Positions 9,765 to 18,433 of a DNA stretch of 31,254 nt are shown here, in pieces. The stretch covers positions 1 through 31,254 of the forward strand of contig JAQUAU010000005.1 in the NCBI GenBank assembly GCA_028687085.1, given 5' to 3'. The first letter of the stretch is position 1; each line of letters opens with the position of its first letter. The position numbers were made by a program, and so were the translations under genes. Source of the DNA: Minisyncoccota bacterium (GTDB taxonomy: Bacteria > Patescibacteriota > Minisyncoccia > Phycocordibacterales > Phycocordibacteraceae). The notes under the pieces are model-generated. The model ran no database searches, had not been told where the DNA came from, and was given only the letters and a program-made list of their open reading frames with translations.

Positions 9765-11429
9765 TTAAATTCCTAACCGTTTCTTAACTTCATCAACAGT
9801 CATTCCATGTTTCTTAGCAGTAAATTCTAAATCATGTTGTGAGGGAGCCACTTTCCCATCAAATTGCACATTGGGCATTCCAACCTTATAATTTGAGAAT
9901 ATATTCTTTAGCCATTCCGTGACCTTGCTTTCTTTCTTTGGAGTTACAATCTCTTCAGCTATATCAATGATCCGTTTCCCTGCAGCCCCTTCTTCTTCAA
10001 CCTTTTGCTGAAAGTCGATTAATGCCTTGCCGCGAGTGGGAGCGTCTATAACTCCCGATTTAAACGCCTTCTCAATTACATCCTTGCCGAGTTTATATTT
10101 AGGATCACCCTGAATCTTACCGACCATACTCACAAGCCGGGTTGCTTCATTAATATCTAATCCTTTTGGGACTTCTGCGTAAATATCATGTTTAATATCA
10201 ATAGGTTCGTTGCTCAATATTTTGGCAATTATCCCACCGGAAAGAGCCATACTTTTCTCTTGTCTCGCAATTCGTTCTTCTTGCCTTCTCTGGCTTGCCT
10301 CTGATCTTGCCATTCTTTGTTCTGATCTTATTGCCGTTGCTTCTGCCCTATCCTGCCGTCCTTGATAATCTTTTATCTTTTCAAGCAAAGCTAATTCAGG
10401 CGGTTCCAACCCTGCCTTATCTTCATTGGTAAGAGGCTGTCCGTTGTAAATCTTAACGCTGGCTGCCCCTATCTTTTGCTCGGCCATCCGTTTATATTCG
10501 TTTTCCTTAATCAGTAATTCTCTTGAACTGTATGACAATAAGGTATTTTGAATCTCCGCCCCTTCATCTCCAAGCGTTTTCAAAAAGTCGGTAGATTCGA
10601 TATAATCTATCCGCTTTCTAACGTCAGGAAATTCAGTCTTTAACTTTATTAGGTTGCTTGTGATAATCTGATCTTTAACCGCACCTTTTAATTTTGAGAC
10701 AAATTCTTCCCTCTTTATCGGGCCAAGATGCGTAAATTTTGTTTTATCTGAAAGTTCTCGACTTAGTCTGGCCGGGTCAGTGTTAAACAATGCTCTTGCT
10801 TCGGCCTCCTCAAATATAGCGTCTTTCTTCTGGACCATCTGCTCTACAACGTGAGCCGGATAGATATTTTGTGCCCCTTGACTACGCAAGAACAATTCTG
10901 TCTTATCCCGGATAAGCTGCTTCCCCTCTTCTGTTGGCTCGGCTACCCACTCCTTTGTAAATTCCTCCATTTTCCTTTCTGTAACTGCTTGGCCTTCATC
11001 TACAAGTCTTTTCCTTTCAAGCAACCTTGCCGCCGATAGTAGATTGTGTCTTTCGCTATCAAGCGTGCCTTGCACTGCATTCCATACATCCGGGTCAGTA
11101 GTTTGCTTTTCGATAGTCTGAGACAGGGAATCGAAAGCATCCTGGGCGTATTGCGCGTCATATTCAGGATGCTGCTGCATAGCTTCAGCAATCAGGTCAA
11201 CATTATCCTTAATTTCAAATCCTAACTTTTCGGCATCTTGATGCTTCTTGACCATCGTCATCCAATTATTATGTGCTGTAATCGATGACATAACATCGGC
11301 GGCGGCATTGCCTAATTGTGCACCGCTACGGGTTAAAGACGCGCCAACAGCGTCCTCCGTTGACATAAAGGGGCTTCCTGTCGTGCCTGGGATGGTTCGT
11401 TCGCTTTGCTTAAATGGTATGACTGGCAT
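9765..11429 (-). CDS. Internal virion protein, gp15-like by position
   Basis: 554 aa (T7 gp15 is 747). The start overlaps the stop of the upstream gene by one base (TAATG), indicating coupled translation. The N-terminus MPVIPFKQSERTIPGTTGSP is extended, followed by almost continuous charged helices: about residues 60-250 and a strong coiled coil near 350-400 with repeated Arg/Gln/Glu (RSEQRMARSEASQRRQEERI). The C-terminal tail has a short domain (FTAKKHGMTVDEVKKRLGI), like a small helix-turn-helix or LysM-like end. It sits between gp14-like and gp16-like genes, so the likely role is a core/ejection protein forming the periplasmic tube. Family assignment rests on position and helical content rather than sequence identity. 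Confidence 0.8.
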   Translation of the reverse strand: MPVIPFKQSERTIPGTTGSPFMSTEDAVGASLTRSGAQLGNAAADVMSSITAHNNWMTMVKKHQDAEKLGFEIKDNVDLIAEAMQQHPEYDAQYAQDAFDSLSQTIEKQTTDPDVWNAVQGTLDSERHNLLSAARLLERKRLVDEGQAVTERKMEEFTKEWVAEPTEEGKQLIRDKTELFLRSQGAQNIYPAHVVEQMVQKKDAIFEEAEARALFNTDPARLSRELSDKTKFTHLGPIKREEFVSKLKGAVKDQIITSNLIKLKTEFPDVRKRIDYIESTDFLKTLGDEGAEIQNTLLSYSSRELLIKENEYKRMAEQKIGAASVKIYNGQPLTNEDKAGLEPPELALLEKIKDYQGRQDRAEATAIRSEQRMARSEASQRRQEERIARQEKSMALSGGIIAKILSNEPIDIKHDIYAEVPKGLDINEATRLVSMVGKIQGDPKYKLGKDVIEKAFKSGVIDAPTRGKALIDFQQKVEEEGAAGKRIIDIAEEIVTPKKESKVTEWLKNIFSNYKVGMPNVQFDGKVAPSQHDLEFTAKKHGMTVDEVKKRLGI

Positions 11430-11920
11430 TAATAATATGTCCCGCTTGGGTTCTTGTAGTTATATTTTGCCTTCCCTGATTCTACTAATCCCGTTAAAAA
11501 GGTAGAGCCGGCTGAAATGTTGCCCGCTGTTGCCGCGTTGCTGCCTTCAAGCCGGAACAATCTTGCCTTGTCTAAGGCAGATTGACTTGCGGTTTTGCCT
11601 CCAAAAAGAATTGCCTGCCGGTCTCTTTCAGCTTCTTCAGCTTGGTAAGCCATCATCAAGAGAGGAGAACCTTCCGTTATGTCCACACCTGCCTTAGCGT
11701 AAAGTGCCTTCTGCCTTCCCATGAGCCTCTTGAACTCACGTGCGCTTGTCTCTGCATCATATTCAGCTTTTTCTTTCGCCGCTAAAGCGTCATTTTCGGA
11801 TATACGGGCGTTATATTCGCTTGCGTCCTCTGCTGCCTGACCCTGCCGGTACATCCCGTAAGCGGATAAAGCCGCCGTGCCTGCCATAACATAAGGAATT
11901 GCCGCCGCCGCAAATGCCAT
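11429..11920 (-). CDS. Virion core protein, gp14-like
   Basis: 163 aa (T7 gp14 is 196). The N-terminus has a hydrophobic Ala-rich segment (AFAAAAIPYVMAGTAALSAY) and then a long helix (YRQGQAAEDASEYNARISEN...EKAEYDAETSAREFKRLMGRQ), a characteristic arrangement of gp14-type internal proteins that insert in the outer membrane during ejection. It is followed by KAGVDITEGSPLLMMAYQAEEAERDRQAIL, a stretch I recall as conserved in podovirus proteins of this class. Overlaps the next gene by one base. An 86-nt gap separates it from the upstream GNAT-like gene. Confidence 0.85.
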   Translation of the reverse strand: MAFAAAAIPYVMAGTAALSAYGMYRQGQAAEDASEYNARISENDALAAKEKAEYDAETSAREFKRLMGRQKALYAKAGVDITEGSPLLMMAYQAEEAERDRQAILFGGKTASQSALDKARLFRLEGSNAATAGNISAGSTFLTGLVESGKAKYNYKNPSGTYY

Positions 11921-12006
11921 TTTAAGCCACCTTTGAGTACATTATTAAATCATTCCAGAAGTACTTTGTCCTAATTGTCATTCGGTTAAACATCTTTCTC
12001 ATATTA

Positions 12007-12468
12007 TTATTGGTGGTCGTCGTAAATTAGGCTGTACATAAGGTAGTCTTGACCAAACGGCCCAAACCTTCTTAGCCGTCCCTCAAACTCAAATCCCAAA
12101 GCCTCTATCCATTCTATATGCTCAGGACATCCAGCGTCTATTGTCGCTTGAATCCTGCTGACTATCTTCGTTAAAAATGCGTTTTCCAATCCTGTCTTCA
12201 CCATCCGGTGAATCGCTACCTTGTAGGGTTTAAAAGATTTCGACAACAATACCCATGCCTCTGACCTTCCCCATCCCTGCAAAACCAGACCTCCGCAAGC
12301 TACAGGGCAACCGTCCACCATCAAGGTGTAAGCGATTAACTTATCCCCCCATGACTTGCACCACTCATCCGATAAGTCGCCATTCGACCAGCATTCTTGC
12401 TGGCGTGCGCCATGTTCGATGATGTAACGGGCATGGCTGGCTTCAAAATCTACCCATTGCTTAACCAC
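12007..12468 (-). CDS. GNAT-fold protein, T7 gp13-like
   Basis: 153 aa, GTG start at 12468 with GGAG about 8 nt upstream; the first bases overlap the end of the nozzle gene by 8 nt. The pattern is that of a GCN5-like fold: PVACGGLVLQGWGRSEAWVLLS (core strands), a central helix (HRMVKTGLENAFLTKIVSRIQA) and the end strand IEALGFEFEGRLRRFGPFGQDYLMYSLI, a typical GNAT closing segment (EALGF-EG-LR). T7 gp13, an internal virion protein needed for assembly, has a GNAT-related fold and sits at the same place between gp12 and gp14. Whether this one keeps acetyltransferase activity is unclear; a clear acyl-CoA loop (Q/RxxGxG/A) is not evident. Confidence 0.8.
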   Translation of the reverse strand: MVKQWVDFEASHARYIIEHGARQQECWSNGDLSDEWCKSWGDKLIAYTLMVDGCPVACGGLVLQGWGRSEAWVLLSKSFKPYKVAIHRMVKTGLENAFLTKIVSRIQATIDAGCPEHIEWIEALGFEFEGRLRRFGPFGQDYLMYSLIYDDHQ

Positions 12469-15046
12469 CAGTAGTCTCCATATTAGGAGTTATCGACAAA
12501 ACAGTGCATGGCAAAGGCGAACTGCCTTGAATATAAATTGATGCGTCCGTTTCATAATCTCCATCAAAATCCGTTTCCTTGTCGCCTGTGAAAAGTACCG
12601 GTGCGCCTCCCGTTCCAAAAGGAACGTCAGTAAGATGATCTGCATCCGGCCCCCACTTCACCCCTGCCGATTCATGGAAAGCTGCCGAAAGCGAAATTAT
12701 CTTTTTCTTCCGTCCTCTGCTTGTGCCTTCAGGAATCCCCGGCTCAATCTTCATCGGCTGCAAATTGTAATTGTAAGGAAGCCCGGCAGTAACGACATTG
12801 GCATAATGAGTTAATGAGATTGAACCGCCTGAAGATACGACTATGTTAGGATGCTTGCCTTCATTCGTATGAACGGCAACGGTTTCACCCGCAAGATGAG
12901 AAAGACCGGACAGGCTTTTTGAAACAACCTGAGCACTCCCGCCCGATGTATATGATCCCCATGCACTCGAATCTATCCCGGATAGTTCAAAGGTGTTCGT
13001 TGTTTTGTTTGCCACTGTATAAGCATTTACCAAACCTTGATTTACTTCAGTCATGCCTAATACGCCTGTTATGCGTACTTCGTCGCCATCTGTAAAACCG
13101 TGAGCAGTAGCGGTCACAACAGGAGGGTTAGCATTCGTAATGCCGGTAATCGTCTTTGCCGCCCCGCCGTCCCATGTCAAACCGGAATCGACGAAAAAAG
13201 CATCTTCGTAAACGTTGAAAAATTCGTGAGGCTTGAAATACTCTACATACCTCTTAGTCGCTCCGCCGATAGTTCTCTTGACGATTACCCAGACCTGATC
13301 TTCATTATCTGCATTGGTAACAGCGGCGACGCTCTCAAAGTCGCCATCTGTCGTTACCCTAAACCAAGGGTAAAGGTTTTCTTCCGGTTCATAGACCATG
13401 CCAAGCAATATGCCGTCTTTCCTGACAGCCCATAGAATAGACATCGGCTCAGACTGATAATCCATGTCCACAATGCCGGACAGTGCCCTTGTAGAGCCTT
13501 TTGTGATGTGCTTGGCTATTCGGGTTACATCAAGGCCAACGTATTTATCCTTCTCCCACTGCCATGCAGCTTTTCTTACAGTCGTTCCCCCGCGCTGGAC
13601 ATACAGAATGGAATCCTGAACCATCTCCGCGTCCATGTCCTTTACGCCTGTGGAAAGCTGGCGTTTAGCGACAACATTGTCTATCGTGAGAGGGTCGCTT
13701 GCAGAAGAAGCACCAAGCCTCCATACGCCCGCCGCCGTGCCTATCATCAAATATTCTTCACCTATCATCCAGTTAACGGAATCCACTTTGTCGGACAGAA
13801 GCGAATATTGAACCGCTGAAGAAGCATCGGCAGGGTCTTGTATAAAGTTCTCAAAATCGGCAGATGCAGAACCGTAAACATCAAGAGGGTCGTTTTCCGT
13901 CCCTCCCGCCATGAATCGCTGCTCAAAGAATGCGATAGCTCCGGGATTGTTACCGGTAGTGCCGAATTGACATTTTTGCGCTGTCCCGCCTGACGTATAA
14001 GCGGAGTAAGTGGTAGAGTTTATGCCAGACAATTGGAACGTCCCTAATTCGGTAAGTGAAAAATTATCGAAATCACCGTTGGAATTGATAGCCCCCGCAA
14101 CCAACCTGAAACCTCCTGCTGTGGATGCAAGGAAATCAAAAGATTGTTCGCCTCTTGCTATTACCGTCCCTATGGTTTGCGTCCCGTCAAAAGATTTCAA
14201 TTCCCAAGTGGAAACGATGTTTGCCGCATCAAAAGTGACACGGTATCGCTTGCCCGCCGTTGTAGGAGCCGAAAGAACCGGGCAAGTGCAGTATTGAGCC
14301 GCCGCATCAGCGGTAAGGCTTAAATCCCCTGTTTCATTGTAAGCGTTAAGATCGACATTCGCCCATGCAGAAGCCGCCGAAAAGTCACGGTCAACCTGAT
14401 TAGGCATTAATTCAACCAAAGCTGCGGTAAAGAATAAGTCGTTGATTTCTGTCATCCCCCCGCATCCGGTTATGTAAATGATGTCGCCGGAAGCAGGAAA
14501 ATCCGAATCTTCACCTGTCGCTGTAATGACGCAAGTAGCAGCCTGAGAAGCCCCGGTAATCGTCAGTGTGCCGCCTGTTGCCGGTACAAAGTCAGTCAGT
14601 GTCCATGTTGCGTCTGAGGTTCTCGACAATTTCTGCAAAGGATAATCTCTGTGAGCCAGATAGAGAATGTCGGCACTTTGAGTTATCTTGATATTCGGCA
14701 AATCAGCTTCATCGTAAGGATTGCTTATCTCATACGGAGTAGCAGGAGCCGTCACTATTTGTGCACTATTCGTAAAGAAGCGGAAATAACCGTCTTCAGC
14801 TAAAACGATATATGCTTTGACCGTTGAGAACTGAAAAGGAAATAACCGTGCGGATTTTGAACTATCTTTTATTTCTGCGACATAATAAAGCCCCGGCCTT
14901 GCCTGTGCGCCACCTTCGACTAACGGAATGAAATTCTCTAAAACCCGGCACGAACTTAGATATTTCTGTAAGTCAGACCGGGCATCAAGCCTAGAGCTTA
15001 TCTCACCGCCGTTAAAGCTGCATATTAAAGGGACTGTTTTAGGCAA
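12461..15046 (-). CDS. Tail nozzle protein, gp12-like (tail tubular B), with inserted domains
   Basis: 861 aa (T7 gp12 is 794). The N-terminus is diagnostic: FNGGEISSRLDARSDLQKYL, then CRVLENFIPLVEGGAQARPG, the usual opening of podovirus nozzle proteins. Two small beta modules with the pattern ITG-GMTE-N...F-LSGI-S--Y--YTSGG are present, resembling the E1 FCCH-type domain often found in phage proteins: residues about 163-357 and 632-708. The first is split by a 120-residue insert (about 213-334) that looks like a carbohydrate-binding beta-sandwich (GKRYRVTFDAAN, WELKSFDG, GGFRLVAG, GDFDNFSLTELG). The C-terminal part contains a conserved EPGIPEGTSRGRKKKI segment. Forms the tail end that contacts the tailspike. 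Confidence 0.92.
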   Translation of the reverse strand: MPKTVPLICSFNGGEISSRLDARSDLQKYLSSCRVLENFIPLVEGGAQARPGLYYVAEIKDSSKSARLFPFQFSTVKAYIVLAEDGYFRFFTNSAQIVTAPATPYEISNPYDEADLPNIKITQSADILYLAHRDYPLQKLSRTSDATWTLTDFVPATGGTLTITGASQAATCVITATGEDSDFPASGDIIYITGCGGMTEINDLFFTAALVELMPNQVDRDFSAASAWANVDLNAYNETGDLSLTADAAAQYCTCPVLSAPTTAGKRYRVTFDAANIVSTWELKSFDGTQTIGTVIARGEQSFDFLASTAGGFRLVAGAINSNGDFDNFSLTELGTFQLSGINSTTYSAYTSGGTAQKCQFGTTGNNPGAIAFFEQRFMAGGTENDPLDVYGSASADFENFIQDPADASSAVQYSLLSDKVDSVNWMIGEEYLMIGTAAGVWRLGASSASDPLTIDNVVAKRQLSTGVKDMDAEMVQDSILYVQRGGTTVRKAAWQWEKDKYVGLDVTRIAKHITKGSTRALSGIVDMDYQSEPMSILWAVRKDGILLGMVYEPEENLYPWFRVTTDGDFESVAAVTNADNEDQVWVIVKRTIGGATKRYVEYFKPHEFFNVYEDAFFVDSGLTWDGGAAKTITGITNANPPVVTATAHGFTDGDEVRITGVLGMTEVNQGLVNAYTVANKTTNTFELSGIDSSAWGSYTSGGSAQVVSKSLSGLSHLAGETVAVHTNEGKHPNIVVSSGGSISLTHYANVVTAGLPYNYNLQPMKIEPGIPEGTSRGRKKKIISLSAAFHESAGVKWGPDADHLTDVPFGTGGAPVLFTGDKETDFDGDYETDASIYIQGSSPLPCTVLSITPNMETTGG

Positions 15047-15049
15047 TTC

Positions 15050-15676
15050 TTACCTCGCATTTTCCCAGCTTGTACTGCCGTTTTCGTCTTCTAAATAGTC
15101 TTGCGCCCGACTGAATCCCATCGCCCGCTTCTTCGCTCTCTCATAAAGCGTCATCATGGCCTCAAACTTTCCACCGCTTTCAGGGACGCTAAAACTAAGT
15201 TCCGCACCCAACCGGAAGACAAAGGCATTAATGAATGAAGGGGTATATTTTGCGGGGTCTGCTACTTTGCGAATGTAGGTTAGATATATCTGATAATCAG
15301 CGGTTGTGCTGTCATAGTTAGTCATCAGGCATAAAGTTCCGTCTGACAACGTTTCTATGACATAAGGGGCAACATCATCCGGCCATACTGCGTTATCGTC
15401 TTTATTGTCATCCGCAAGGCATAAATAATCAGACGGCAAAGGATAGGCATAATCCCAAACATCCGTATTAGCCGGAGATACAGCACTTTGAGCAAGGGCA
15501 ACCCGGACTGTAGCAAACTTGGGTTTTATAGCTTCAATGACTTCATCCCTGATATATTCCCATACTGCATTTACTCTAATCGCATTAGGAGAACCATCAT
15601 TGAACGTGGTTATAGAAGACCTTGCCCCTATCCTCTGCAACGCCATGTTTGCTATGCCGACATTACTGTAAGCCAT
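15050..15676 (-). CDS. Head-tail adaptor/gatekeeper, gp11-like (tail tubular A)
   Basis: 208 aa (T7 gp11 is 196). The opening MAYSNVGIANMALQRIGA is the typical start of this adaptor family, followed by the helix RVNAVWEYIRDEVIEAIKP and the segment YPLPSDYLCL, another hallmark. The C-terminal helices (FVFRLGAELSFSVPESGGKF and MTLYERAKKRAMGFSRAQDY) complete the ring-forming helical bundle. It joins the portal to the nozzle protein encoded 3 nt downstream. Start chosen at ATG 15676, preceded by GGAATGGGG. Confidence 0.9.
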   Translation of the reverse strand: MAYSNVGIANMALQRIGARSSITTFNDGSPNAIRVNAVWEYIRDEVIEAIKPKFATVRVALAQSAVSPANTDVWDYAYPLPSDYLCLADDNKDDNAVWPDDVAPYVIETLSDGTLCLMTNYDSTTADYQIYLTYIRKVADPAKYTPSFINAFVFRLGAELSFSVPESGGKFEAMMTLYERAKKRAMGFSRAQDYLEDENGSTSWENAR

Positions 15677-15679
15677 GTT

Positions 15680-15736
15680 TTACCCCATTCCTGCTTTTCG
15701 TTTACGCCTCGGCTTCTTACGTTCACCCTTCGGCAT
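15680..15736 (-). CDS. Tiny basic ORF, or C-terminal extension made by -1 frameshifting
   Basis: Reading from ATG 15736 gives 18 residues, MPKGERKKPRRKRKAGMG, stopping 3 nt before the adaptor start. The same frame is open further upstream (KLRPVKPPRPPVG) back to a run of nine A, where it meets the 125-aa gene in the -1 frame. So this stretch is either a short independent gene (GGTGGGG before the ATG is a weak site) or a proline/lysine-rich tail added to the upstream protein by slippage, giving about 155 aa in total. Composition suggests nucleic-acid or membrane contact. Confidence 0.4.
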   Translation of the reverse strand: MPKGERKKPRRKRKAGMG

Positions 15737-15768
15737 CCCCACCGGAGGCCGTGGCGGTTTAACAGGTC

Positions 15769-16146
15769 TTAATTTTTTTTTACCTCTCCCGCCGGTACAA
15801 ATGACAAGGATTCTTCAGTTGTTTTTGGTTCCAGTTCTGGTCTAATCTCGGCTTTCAAAGGTTCCTTTTCTTTCTGGATTGCTTCTAATTTCTTCAAAAG
15901 TAATGCCTCTTCAGATTCAAGAACCTTTAAACGGTCTTTTTCTTGAACCTGACCGGGGACAATTCTGGTCGATGACATCGCAGGAGTATTCTTATTGCCG
16001 GGTTTTTTATAGTAAACTTCAGTTCCCGGTGGAAAATCAAAATTACCTGCGATTGGTTCTAAAGGGTCGATATCGTCTTGATCTCCGTGAAAATATTTTC
16101 TATTTCTCTTTGCATCCCAACAAGGACGGTTACACTTGACAATCAT
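15769..16146 (-). CDS. Conserved small head/neck-region protein of unknown function
   Basis: 125 aa with an AAAGGAGCC site before ATG 16146. The N-terminal half (VKCNRPCWDAKRNRKYFHGD...DDIDPLEPIAGNFDFPPGTE) is a compact beta-looking domain with two Cys and resembles short proteins often encoded between cement and adaptor genes in BPP-1-like podoviruses; I recall no function. The C-terminal half is a charged coiled coil (LKVLESEEALLLKKLEAIQK) with a Glu/Lys tail. The last sense codons are Lys-Lys-Asn within a run of nine A followed by TAA; see the frameshift finding. Confidence 0.75.
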   Translation of the reverse strand: MIVKCNRPCWDAKRNRKYFHGDQDDIDPLEPIAGNFDFPPGTEVYYKKPGNKNTPAMSSTRIVPGQVQEKDRLKVLESEEALLLKKLEAIQKEKEPLKAEIRPELEPKTTEESLSFVPAGEVKKN

Positions 16147-16164
16147 AAAGGCTCCTTTTCTGAT

Positions 16165-16189
16165 AAAGGGAGCGAGTTGCCCCGCTCCC
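16165..16189 (-). terminator. Intergenic stem-loop (element D)
   Basis: Perfect 7-bp stem GGGAGCG/CGCTCCC with an 8-nt loop, followed in the transcription direction by only three T. It lies between the cement gene and the 125-aa gene, just ahead of the latter's ribosome binding site. More likely an attenuator or RNA-processing/stability hairpin than a strong terminator. Confidence 0.5.
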
Positions 16190-16209
16190 GGTCTGCAAGT
16201 AGTTAAAAA

Positions 16210-16602
16210 TTAATCCGCTCCCTGGCCTGGTTCACCAAAATACCCAGTCAGTTTACCGGCATTAGCGGCGGTGCTTGTTACGTTCCATCTGGCCCGGCAA
16301 TAACCAGCAATCGAAGGTGGTGCAGGAATATAGAAATGTTTCCCTGCCGTCATCTCAGCAACCGCTAAATGGCGACTTGCTATGACAGTCGTTGCCGATG
16401 CAGTACTGTCGCTGCAAATCTGAATGTCCATCCCTTCAGTCATGTTGCCAAACGAAGTCGTAATGATAACGTGAAGACCGAACATTCCGCTTTTTCCGAC
16501 ATTAGGGTTATCTCTTCCAAAATAAACTTCTGTAGTCGAATAATCTGCCGTTGTTACTGCGTGGTCAGAATCAAGCAGATATAAATAATCGTACATAGGC
16601 AT
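16210..16602 (-). CDS. Capsid cement (decoration) protein, Bbp16-like
   Basis: 130 aa from ATG 16602 (a TTG two codons upstream is closer to the AGGAGG and is an alternative start). Beta-rich: MYDYLYLLDSDHAVTTADYS, FGRDNPNVGKSGMFGLHVII, TVIASRHLAVAEMTAGKHFY, and the end AGKLTGYFGEPGQGAD. The pattern and the place directly after the major capsid gene match Bbp16, the jelly-roll cement protein that clamps capsid subunits in Bordetella phage BPP-1. Made from the same transcript as the capsid protein (27-nt gap). Confidence 0.82.
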   Translation of the reverse strand: MPMYDYLYLLDSDHAVTTADYSTTEVYFGRDNPNVGKSGMFGLHVIITTSFGNMTEGMDIQICSDSTASATTVIASRHLAVAEMTAGKHFYIPAPPSIAGYCRARWNVTSTAANAGKLTGYFGEPGQGAD

Positions 16603-16629
16603 GGTCAAAAATCCTCCTTTCTTTTAATT

Positions 16630-17646
16630 TTAGACAATCTGTGTCTCGGTTTCGTCAATTCCTTCGGCTAAACGGACGGGGATACCACGGAAATTAGTAA
16701 TCATTCCGCCCCATACATTGTCAGGAGTATAATTGACGTTGTTCTTGTCTTTCGCGGCAATATCCAACTGGTTGCAGATACTACGCGGCGCATAAATAAC
16801 TGTACCCGGAGCTGCGCCCCTATCAGGTAAGTTATTGAGGCAGGTGATTAATTTGTCTTCATCGAAGATATTTGAATTTCCAGAGGTCTCAATATTGGCA
16901 TATCGGAGAAGACATCTCTCATCTTCAACGACAATACCTAAATACCACGAAAAATGGGTGCGTAATCCCTCGTAATACTTAGGTGATGCTTCAGACCCGC
17001 TATTGATTGTCACCTTGCCTAAATCCTCTATCTGAAGTCCTCCGGGAAGATTTTTAGGATAAATCCCATAAACCTTCCCCGGCCCCCACTGGACGATGAA
17101 AACGCTGGTTGTGTCGCCACCAGAACCGCCGCCATCCACAACATTGTGAGGCCACGCCGAATTACCGTTTGGATGAACACTCAAGGCCCCCGTTCTGGTG
17201 GCGAAACCATTAAAAGCCCCCGGATCAGTTGCTATGCTTCCGTAAATAACGAGGTCTTCCATTTTCTGACCCATAGCCTCAACCTTCATGGCATTTTTCT
17301 GATCTCGCCAAGTATTAGGGTCATTCTGGATTCTCCAAAGCGCATAATCCACTTCAGAATAGTCCTCGACCATAGAGATAGGATCATTAAACGGAGTAGT
17401 ATGCCCTGCGCTTAACGCGACACCTTCGTTGAACCGTCTGGTTCCCGGAGTAGGTAAATAAGATTCCCGCGAACCGATATTTGACATAATCTGGTTTGAA
17501 GCCACCATCGGCATATCGCGGATAAACGGTTTAGCTTTGGACAAGACCTTTGCCGCATATATATATTGCGCCTGTCCATCAAGGGATGTGTAATCATTAA
17601 TCACATCCATAAGGGTAAAATACCCTAATACTGCTGTGTCTCCCAT
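16630..17646 (-). CDS. Major capsid protein, BPP-1 Bbp17-like (HK97 fold expected)
   Basis: 338 aa with GGAG before ATG 17646. Helical N-arm (YFTLMDVINDYTSLDGQAQY), then VLSKAKPFIRDMPMV, the E-loop-like segment (ESYLPTPGTRRFNEGVALSA), DPISMVEDYSEVDYALWRIQ, the spine-helix region (KNAMKVEAMGQKMEDLVIYG) and the P-domain end (VIYAPRSICNQLDIAAKDKN...FRGIPVRLAEGIDETE). Order and length agree with capsid proteins of BPP-1-type podoviruses. The scaffold is a separate gene directly upstream and the cement protein directly downstream. No maturation cleavage site can be named from sequence alone. Confidence 0.92.
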   Translation of the reverse strand: MGDTAVLGYFTLMDVINDYTSLDGQAQYIYAAKVLSKAKPFIRDMPMVASNQIMSNIGSRESYLPTPGTRRFNEGVALSAGHTTPFNDPISMVEDYSEVDYALWRIQNDPNTWRDQKNAMKVEAMGQKMEDLVIYGSIATDPGAFNGFATRTGALSVHPNGNSAWPHNVVDGGGSGGDTTSVFIVQWGPGKVYGIYPKNLPGGLQIEDLGKVTINSGSEASPKYYEGLRTHFSWYLGIVVEDERCLLRYANIETSGNSNIFDEDKLITCLNNLPDRGAAPGTVIYAPRSICNQLDIAAKDKNNVNYTPDNVWGGMITNFRGIPVRLAEGIDETETQIV

Positions 17647-17662
17647 TTCTTATATCTCCTTT

Positions 17663-18412
17663 CTATTTAGGCGGCGGAGGAGGGCTTTTGTCGTAATTGA
17701 AACCCGCTTTAGGTTTTTCTCCTTTTGAACCTGAGCCTTGAATACCCACGTCTTCGTCCGTTTTCTTCGCCAATCGGTAAATCAGGCGTATGATTATTGG
17801 ATCGTTGCCAAGGCCGGATTCTTTCAGATGTGCGAGTTCTTCCGGCTTAGCTTCCTTGGTTAGTAATCGTGTGCAGAGTTCAGTCGCGGCGTTATATTCC
17901 GCTCCTAATTCGGCTTTGATAGTAGCTTCGGCCTCGGCTTTAGATTTCTCTCTGGCTTCTGTATCGGCCTTGACTATTCCGGCCAGAAAGCCATCCCAGG
18001 CGGTAGCGATTGCCTGAGCTTGTTCCTTGTTGAGATTTGCCGCGTGAAACGTCTTTTGCGCCCACTCAACCATTGCCGGGTCGTGTTCAGCCCCTTCGAC
18101 CTTCGGAAACTCGTATTCCGTTGGTTTTTCGGGTTTGCCTAACGACCTGTAAAAAGCCTCTCTCTGCTCTGGTGTTGCTTTGTCGTCCGGTTTGAAGATT
18201 GCGCTATCCAGTTTTGTTTTCAGGGCATCGTGTTCAGTCTTGATTTCGAGTGCCGACTTGACAAAATCTCCGGGCTTCGTGAAACTCTTGACAAACTCAT
18301 GCTCCTTGTACTCATCCGGCAGTGCCGACCGCCATCCCAACGACTGACTTTGATCTTGATTCTGGTTTTGATTGCCTTGATCCCCGCTTGGGTTCACTTG
18401 GTCGCCTTCCAT
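17663..18412 (-). CDS. Capsid scaffolding protein
   Basis: 249 aa, very strong AAAAGGAGG site. Gln/Asn-rich disordered leader (residues 5-24), then the typical scaffold opening LGWRSALPDEYKEHEFVKSF, a charged helical middle (GDFVKSALEIKTEHDALKTK, RSLGKPEKPTEYEFP, TWAQKTF-type helices) and a basic, Pro-rich tail (SPPPPPK) likely to contact capsid subunits. The ALP-e-- and GKP--P-EY segments recur in phage scaffold proteins. Needed in many copies transiently, in keeping with its own upstream RNA element. Confidence 0.88.
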   Translation of the reverse strand: MEGDQVNPSGDQGNQNQNQDQSQSLGWRSALPDEYKEHEFVKSFTKPGDFVKSALEIKTEHDALKTKLDSAIFKPDDKATPEQREAFYRSLGKPEKPTEYEFPKVEGAEHDPAMVEWAQKTFHAANLNKEQAQAIATAWDGFLAGIVKADTEAREKSKAEAEATIKAELGAEYNAATELCTRLLTKEAKPEELAHLKESGLGNDPIIIRLIYRLAKKTDEDVGIQGSGSKGEKPKAGFNYDKSPPPPPK

Positions 18413-18433
18413 AAAAAATCCTCCTTTTGGTTA

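Noticed and set aside
12007..12468. The GNAT-like gene as the missing Mom DNA-modification enzyme
   Set aside because: Position and size match T7 gp13 and it is 11 kb from the com-like gene with no Com-type leader; a Mom assignment has no direct support.
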